The notes below the pieces were generated by a model, which saw only the letters and a program-made list of their open reading frames with translations, did no database searches and was not told the DNA's origin. DNA of 64,000 bases from Piezodorus guildinii (Eukaryota; Arthropoda; Insecta; Hemiptera; Pentatomidae): positions 86,237,021-86,301,020 of the forward strand of contig CM041297.1 of the NCBI GenBank assembly GCA_023052935.1, written 5' to 3'. Shown one piece after another: positions 57,666-64,000 of the stretch (positions within the stretch are counted from its first letter, which is position 1; each line of letters starts with the position of its first letter). The position numbers and the translations under genes were made by a program.

Positions 57666-58526
57666 TCCCGTCTGAAGATAATTAATAGCTTTTTAATTAA
57701 CGTATTAATTTTTCTAAATCCTTGCGCTTTCCAAAGGTATGTATATGCCTATGTTACTACTTATATTCCAGGATTTATTTTATGACGACATGGTTATAGA
57801 ACATTTCTTAAAGCCCTTGATGATGGTGAAAACCGTATCAAAATCTGTCTTGTGATTTAGAAAGAGTTATGACTAGAAAATACTTTTTTCTTTTTAAATT
57901 TATTCATACTTCTGACAGATTTTATATATTATTTTCGAAATATTTTCATGATATCCATTAAATGAGCGGAACAACAAAAATAAATCAAATGAGTCAAAAC
58001 TAAATTTAGAATCATTATTTAATTTGACATATTTGAAACATTTTCTACGCTGCAGAAGTGCAATTATCAACGTTCAAAAATATTGTTTTGTTCCTCTCAG
58101 TTGATTCCATCTGTAGTGAGTTATATTAATAATTCAAATGGTATTGTTTCTGAAGGTGATTGGCTTTTTATTAGCTGTTTTCCTCATTAGTCAAACGTTT
58201 ACTCATTGTTGAAGAATAGTCTCTTGAAAAGCCCTTTAATAATTCTTTATTGAAGTGTTATTTTTTGTTGATTTAAATTAATGCATGCGGAATAGCTTTC
58301 TATCTCCTCAAGGAAGTGCGACAATGCCTCCTTGATCGTTCAACTTGTTTTTCCGATTTTCAGACATTTTTCCTACTACGAACTGCCTCTTCATCCGCCA
58401 TTAGTTCCTGGGTTTCTAAAATATATATTCCTTGAGAGATGATCTAGATTTTCTATATGAATACGATATTGTTGTAAGGATTAATTTATTCTCAAAGGTA
58501 GTTGTAAAAAATTATAATTTAAGTAA
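57666..58526. other. AT-rich non-coding
   Basis: Nothing was recognised beyond scattered short repeats. Confidence 0.45.
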
Positions 58527-59492
58527 AAACAGACTTTTACATTCACTTACCTATGTATAATAAATATAGATAGTAAGGGAAAGTATTGCAATCGTGAAAA
58601 TTTTCGAATTCTAGTTTTCAACAGAAATTCATGTTTTAGGGTACCCTAATTCCAAATGACTAAGTCCCGAAATAAAGTGTGTGTGATAACTCCAGCGCGT
58701 AAACTAACAGTTCCTTAAAACTGAAATTTCATATTTAAAACAACTATGCCCCAAGATATTACAGAAACTTTTTCATCAAAATCAGCTAACCAGAAGAGCC
58801 ACTTTATACCATGCATTTCGTACTTTTTTACGATTTTCTTAAAATTTGATTAATCATGCCACATCGATGTAAAAATTAATGAGCTTTAATATCATGTAGG
58901 TTTCATTCTGATTGAAATACTTTTACAGGGCTTAAATTCCGATATTTTAAATTATCTTCCTCCGAAGTACCTTAACCGTATCATCTTGTTACCATTGATA
59001 AAAAACAGGTAAATATGTAGGTCGAATGAATTCGATTTCCAACTACAAGAGAAAACTGAAAACATCCTTTTTAATGCAATTTTTTGTCTTTGAACATAAG
59101 AACAGTAACATACATGTATAATATACCGTTGGAAAACTAAAGATTTTAGGAAAAATATTATATATATATATATATATATACATATATATATTATATTATA
59201 TATATATATATACTATATTATATTATAGGATAGCTAAAGATTTTAGGAAAAATATTATATTATACACAAGCTTGCAAAAGTTTATAATGAGTGATGAAAA
59301 GCCGATGAAACTAACTGAATATTTAAGATAATAATATAGTAGAGTTTTTAATAAAACATATGTTTCTATAGAAGTTCAATTTAATTAGTTCTTTAATAGT
59401 TTCACTAATCGCTAACTGTATTTGAAAATTCTTTAATCGATTCTAAAAACGGAGGTAAGTGAAAGTCTTGTGTTATCCACACCAGATTTTTC
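58527..59492 (+). repeat. MITE-like repeat family C, full length with inserted TA run
   Basis: It starts ACTTTTACATTCACTTACCT and ends GGTAAGTGAAAGTCTTGTGT, TATCCACACCAGATTTTT. The inner inverted match ACTTTCACTTACCT / AGGTAAGTGAAAGT at the two ends suggests terminal inverted repeats. A TA-rich insert (59157-59225) and a 30-nt duplication of GCTAAAGATTTTAGGAAAAA interrupt it. Confidence 0.78.
59157..59226. repeat. TA-rich simple repeat inside family C
   Basis: TA dinucleotides with short interruptions. The neighbouring copy at 59505 lacks it, so it expanded after the duplication. Confidence 0.85.
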
Positions 59493-59504
59493 ATTATCCT
59501 ATAT

Positions 59505-60122
59505 ATAACCAGAAGAGCCACTTTATACCATGCATTTTGTACTTTTTTACGATTTTCTTAAAATTTGATTAATCATGCCACATCGATGTAAAAATTAATG
59601 AGCTTTAATATCATGTAGGTTTCATTCTGATTGAAATACTTTTACAGGGCTTAAATTCCGATATTTTAAATTATCTTCCTCCGAAGTACCTTAACCGTAT
59701 CATCTTGTTACCATTGATAAAAAACAGGTAAATATGTAGGTCGAATGAATTCGATTTCCAACTACAAGAGAAAACTGAAAACATCCTTTTTAATGCAATT
59801 TTTTGTCTTTGAACATAAGAACAGTAATATACATGTATAATATACCGTTGGAAAGTTAATGATTTTAAGAAAAATATTATATTATACACAGGCTTGTAAA
59901 AGTTAATAAAGAGTGATGAAAAGCCAATGAAACTAACAGAATATTTAAGATAATAATATAGTAGAGTTTTTAATAAAACATATGTTTCTATATAAGTTCA
60001 ATTTAATTAGTTCTTTAATAGTTTCACTAATTTTTATCGCTAACTGTATTTGAAAACTCTTTAATCGATTCTAAAAACGGAGGTAAGTGAAAGTCTTGTG
60101 TTATCCACACCAGATTTTTAAT
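59505..60122 (+). repeat. MITE-like repeat family C, partial tandem copy
   Basis: From AACCAGAAGAGCCACTTTAT to CCACACCAGATTTTT this is nearly identical to 58787-59492 minus its TA insert (offset 719 bp at the start). The outer left part is missing. High identity suggests a recent segmental duplication or gene conversion. Confidence 0.85.
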
Positions 60123-60169
60123 TATCCTATAATTCTTTTTAAAAAAATATTTCGTTTAAGCATACCCAG

Positions 60170-60860
60170 TTCTTTGTATTGATTTTCTTAGGTTGATTCT
60201 GTCACTCGAAGGGCCGTTCTTCAAGCTTTATATTCTGGAAGGATTTTTGGAAGGGAGGGAGAAACATTAGAAGAGGAAGCCGGGGACCGATGAAGACTCC
60301 CGAGGCCATAAATAAGATAGAAGGACTTTAGGCGCCTCCAGATAGCGGGGAGGGTCCTACCTGGAGAGGTTATTGAATAATATTAAAGCGGGTATAAACA
60401 TGATTGAGTGTTCTATCAATTGCTGAGGGTGCCCCATCAAAATGAATTTGAGCATTAAAGCGATAGCGGGCGAAAGAGAGTGTAGCGGACATAATGCTAA
60501 ATCAAACAGGGTGATTTAGGAGCACCATAATCTTCATCGGTGTAAATCCTTTGGGCTATTTCCTTATCAATCCTCTTCTGCTTTAATTTGTGGCGTCTAA
60601 TTAAAGCTTCCGCAGTCAGCCTTTTCCGAGGCGTCGTCTTTCCGCATTGCTGCGTCACTTTTCTAAGCCCTAACTTACTTGGTCAATATTATTTGAGTAA
60701 TACATGGGATAGAAAATAAAGTTAATTCTAAGACAAAGACTGACCTCGAGCTTGTATTGACACACCCACTTGAAACTACTGCTGAGTCGGAGGATTGATA
60801 TGCAGCTCGTATTGATACAGCGATACGGTATTTCCATTATTTTCTATTTTAGTATTTTTC
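60170..60860. other. Apparently single-copy, GC-balanced stretch
   Basis: About 600 bp differ from the rest of the window: more balanced bases (for example GGAAGCCGGGGACCGATGAA and CCTTTTCCGAGGCGTCGTCT), no match to the repeat families here and no long frame. This is what a conserved non-coding or regulatory segment would look like, but the sequence alone cannot show it. Confidence 0.35.
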
Positions 60861-61037
60861 CAATATCAACCCCCTCAGACTAGTTATTCGTATTGAAAAA
60901 CTTTCTATAAAAACTGTTAGAAATAGTTACTTTTTTTTTTTAATATAATGAATGAGTAAAAATAAAAGAAGGGAAATAAGTACTTGATCAATGTTTACAA
61001 CAAAAAAAATATTAGCGTTGTAAAAAGCATTGTAATA

Positions 61038-61039
<2 letters not shown>

Positions 61040-61083
<44 letters not shown>

Positions 61084-61112
61084 ATATATACACCTTATAT
61101 ATACCTTTATAT
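61040..61112. repeat. TA microsatellite
   Basis: About 20 TA units followed by a CCTTATATATA-type decayed run. Confidence 0.9.
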
Positions 61113-61204
61113 ATATAAAACTGTAATAGGAAAATTCTCAAGATCGCTATACTTTCCCTTACTATATTTCATATATATGAAATTAAATGAAAAAAAAAAA
61201 AAAA

Positions 61205-62620
61205 ATATTCTGGGATCAAGTCCCCTTAGAAAGCGAAAAATGAACAGAAAGAAATCCTTCTGGTCTGGTAACTTATAGAAAATATATATTAAAAAAATAT
61301 ATATAAAAAATATACATAAAAGAAAAAATATGTATACATATAATGAATCAAATTTTCATTATATCTGTAAATCGTTGCAAATTTATACAACATATACCTA
61401 TTTACATTGGAAAGGAAGATTGAGATGCGAGTAGGTAGTGGAAGAGTTTATGTTTGAAGGGAGAGAGAGTAAAAGTGGCTTTACGATCTTCCAAGTGGGC
61501 AGCGAATTCCAGAAGGATGAGGAACGAGCGAGAAACGATTTGTGAAAGCATGCAGTTTTATGTCTTGGGGTGTAAAAATTAATTGATTGGCTTCTAGTAT
61601 TTAACGAATGGATATCAGATCGGAGGGTGAGAAGCTCAGTTATGTAGGAAGGTTTTATATTTTTTAAAGTTTGGAATAAGTAAGAACCAAGGAAATATTG
61701 TCGTCGTATAGAAGGATAGAACCAATTCAAGATTGTATAATAGACAGAAATGTGGTCACGTCTACGAGCTCCGAAAATAAATCTAATAAAACTATTCATA
61801 AGTCGTTTTAATTCTATTTCTAGTTCATCAATTAGTCCTCCGTACACCAGGCAGCCGTAGTCAGAGTTTGGGAAAACAATAGAGGAAACAAGTATCTGAC
61901 GGGTATTTAAAGGTAAGGATTCACGGAACCTATAGAGCTTTTTAAGTATGGAAATGGTATTTCGGAATATTTCGGATACATGGTTATTCCAGAATAGGTT
62001 TTGGTTAAAGGAACCTCCAAGATTTTTAACAGTTTTCTGGAAAGAAATAGAAATTTTATTAAGAAAGAGCAATAGGTAGTCTGGAAGGGACTTCAAGGTT
62101 GGTTTGAAGCCGATGAGGATTGTTTAATTTTATCTGCATTAAGCTGCAACTTGTTTTTATTTGCCCATTGAAAGATTTGAACTATATCATACTGCACTTT
62201 ATGAGTTGCTTCTATAAGATTAGAAGGGTGGAAAGAAAAGAATATTTGATCATCGGCGTAAAGATGGTATCGGAAGTGATGAATAGAATTTGCTACATCA
62301 TTTACATAAATCGAAAAAACAGTAGGTGAAAGGAAAGAACCTTGAGGAACACCAAGTAAGAGGAAGAGAGGAGATGAAGGACATTTCCCAGGACTGTCTG
62401 CGAACGATGGAATAAGAAGAAATGAAACCATTTCATGATACTATTGGATAAAGACTAGTTACGGAGTTTGGATAGTAGAATCTCATGATCAACACAATCG
62501 AAAGCTTTGGTAAAATCGAATAGGATTAGGATTTTTTTTTTGTTCCTCAATGGAGGACTGTATGTCCTGTGTGATTCTTAATAAGGCGGATTGGGTAAAA
62601 TATGTAAGTAAAAGTAATTA
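61205..62620 (-). pseudogene. CR1-like LINE, 5'-truncated, nearly intact RT
   Basis: The minus strand reads FDFTKAFDCVDHEILLSKL (RT motif A, about 62520-62460) and LLGVPQGSFLSPTVFSIYVN (about 62365-62305). Then come YHLYADDQIFFSFHP (YxDD catalytic motif), WANKNKLQLNADKIKQ, a frameshift at about 62095, and a 232-codon frame. That frame contains VSSIVFPNSDYGCLVYGG and SIRRQYFLGSYLFQTL, ending at 61398. The 3' end has the shared TTCTAAGGGGACTTGATCCC tail near 61220. The endonuclease is gone. It is the best copy of the family seen also at 824, 8100 and 50100. Confidence 0.85.
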
Positions 62621-62743
62621 TAGCGATAAGGTTTAGCACTTTAAGAGTTTTATGATACAACAGTATGTTTTAAATTATTTTTTGGTGTTTATATTTTCGT
62701 TTTGATGATTTTGTATTTTGTTTATGAGAGTATTGTCAGCCAG

Positions 62744-63035
62744 GTGGGATCGGCGTGGCTTAACGAGTGGATTACTGTTATCCGTGTCTCAGGTTCGAAT
62801 CCCGGCTGAGGCACCATTTTTCATTATGTTTTTTCAGCCTTGGAGCGACCCTGGCTTACGGAGACCTCTAAAAGTGGGTATTCAGATTTAGGGAAAAACT
62901 TGGCGACCAAGCGTGGTTTAAGCCTAATCACCTCTATGCACAGCTGTCGGTGTCGGCCTAGACACTGTACGAATATCTATAAGTACTGAACCCGAGACCC
63001 TTCATGGGTTGTAGAGGTTCAGGTTTTTTTTGTCA
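62744..63035 (+). mobile_element. tRNA-derived SINE, family B
   Basis: The head GGCGTGGCTTAACGAGTGGA and CAGGTTCGAATCCCGGCTGA has clear A and B boxes. The body includes AAAGTGGGTATTCAG, AGCCTAATCACCTCTATGCA and GGTGTCGGCCTAGACACTGT. The end is TGAACCCGAGACCCTTCATG with a T-rich tail. Compared with 2371-2700 the middle is 40-60 nt shorter. No flanking duplication was found. Confidence 0.8.
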
Positions 63036-63564
63036 GTTAGTATTTAGTGAAAAATGAAAGTCTTTGCTAGCGTATAAATTCTCTTATTTTTGAAATATCC
63101 AGTTCTTGGTGCATGATAGTTATTTTTGTGTATGATGTATAATTATTGATGGTTCTTAGAATGTTGCTTTGTATAAGTTGCAGTTTTCATACAGTTTTTG
63201 CTTAAAAAACTCCAGACTAAGGATGCATATTTAAAAAAAAAAAAAAATTATAATTTGATAATAATTATTTTAATACATGTTCTGTACATGAAACAGAGTA
63301 GTAATATCTGTTGGTGTGATGAATATTATTATTTTCAAAAAATATAATTTACAATACTTGATAAGGCCTTATCACTACCATATTTACTAATCACTAGTAT
63401 TATTTACTTAGATGATAAGGAATAGTGCTGCTTGAAACCATTCATACGATATTTATATATATAATAATAATGAAACAAGTATAAATAATAATGCTAAACT
63501 ATTAATAATAAGGTTGAAGTAAATTAAACACTCTCAAACGCATTCTACCTAGACCTGCCATAGA

Positions 63565-64000
63565 TATTGTTAGAAGGAAATAAATACAGTTTTCAACAGA
63601 AAAATTAATTTTTTCAAAATCTTTATTGGGATAAAAAATTGTACATTTATAGAGAGTAAGATAAAAAAGAAATTACTCAAAATGTCCCGCTTTAGCCATG
63701 ACACAGACATTTGATCTCCGTAGCCAGTCATCAATATCAGCACGAAGGCAGTGCTCAACTGCTCGGATCAGGGATTGTTTGAGGCTTTCCAAGTTAGGGT
63801 GTGCTATGTGACATGCCTTCCGTCCCTGTTTTTGAGTGTTTTCACAAAAATGAAGCATTGTGGTGCCATCAAAGCAAACTCCTCACCAAACCGTCTCTGA
63901 GAAAGAGTGATGATATTTTCCCACTCTTCTAATGACTTCTTGAGCTTCTTTAGAGCTTTGTGGGTACACAGGATCATTTTGGCGATTAAATTTTTCTTTG
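63565..64000 (-). pseudogene. mariner-type transposase remnant, cut by window end
   Basis: The minus strand carries GRKACHIAHPNLESLKQSLI, RAVEHCLRADIDDWLRRSN and VCVMAKAGHFE. This resembles the C-terminal ..ACATPHPNLxSLKxSL...(R)RLxAxIAAKGGHIE end of mariner/maT-type transposases. The upstream part (63840-64000) shifts frame more than once (KKNLIAKMILCTHKALKKLK in another frame). The AT-rich 63570-63660 may be the element end. Confidence 0.55.

Noticed and set aside
62751..62815. Possible functional tRNA gene
   Set aside because: A and B boxes are present, but the acceptor arms do not pair well and the sequence continues into the family B SINE body.

Overview
The window is eukaryotic, intron-rich and very AT-rich, and it is dominated by decayed transposable elements. 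Its single convincing host gene is an arthropod-type AA15 lytic polysaccharide monooxygenase (LPMO). The repeats (Jockey-, CR1- and RTE-like LINEs, tRNA-derived SINEs, mariner/Tc1 elements, Helitron-like ends, MITE-like repeats and long TA microsatellites) also fit an arthropod such as an insect or crustacean. The species cannot be fixed from the sequence alone.

The host gene is on the + strand from 23619 to 43164. It has eight coding exons that join in frame into a 331-residue protein. A secretion signal ends directly before a His (residue 26) that starts the mature copper-dependent catalytic domain. The second copper-brace His is residue 114. The C-terminus carries two copies of one five-cysteine motif, each in its own exon. 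Introns 1 (9.3 kb), 2 and 7 hold LINE, SINE, mariner and MITE-like insertions, all non-functional as far as can be read. An AATAAA lies 126 nt after the stop codon.

Layout. 1-9 kb: an LTR-like fragment, SINEs, a three-copy 177-bp tandem repeat, TA microsatellites, a head-to-tail array of Helitron-like units and a CR1-like LINE end. 9-23 kb: three truncated Jockey LINEs or pieces (two with clear target-site duplications), several copies of an about 0.9-kb MITE-like repeat (family C), and a pair of direct LTR-like repeats whose interior was hit by a Jockey. 23-43 kb: the LPMO gene. 43-47.5 kb: AT-rich sequence, then mariner and RTE fragments, the latter split by a SINE. 48-64 kb: family C repeats, a truncated Jockey, a Tc1-like element with both ends and inner direct repeats, mariner remnants and a CR1-like LINE.

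The most unusual thread is a dispersed set of fold-back elements. Their arms carry a CTGAAGA - short stem - GAAACGTY core, which is the conserved core of hammerhead ribozymes as known from Penelope-like retroelements. One 577-bp copy is flanked by a 12-bp duplication inside a CR1-like LINE. Another lies less than 100 nt upstream of the first coding exon of the LPMO. Family assignments come from motif recognition by eye; no database search was run.
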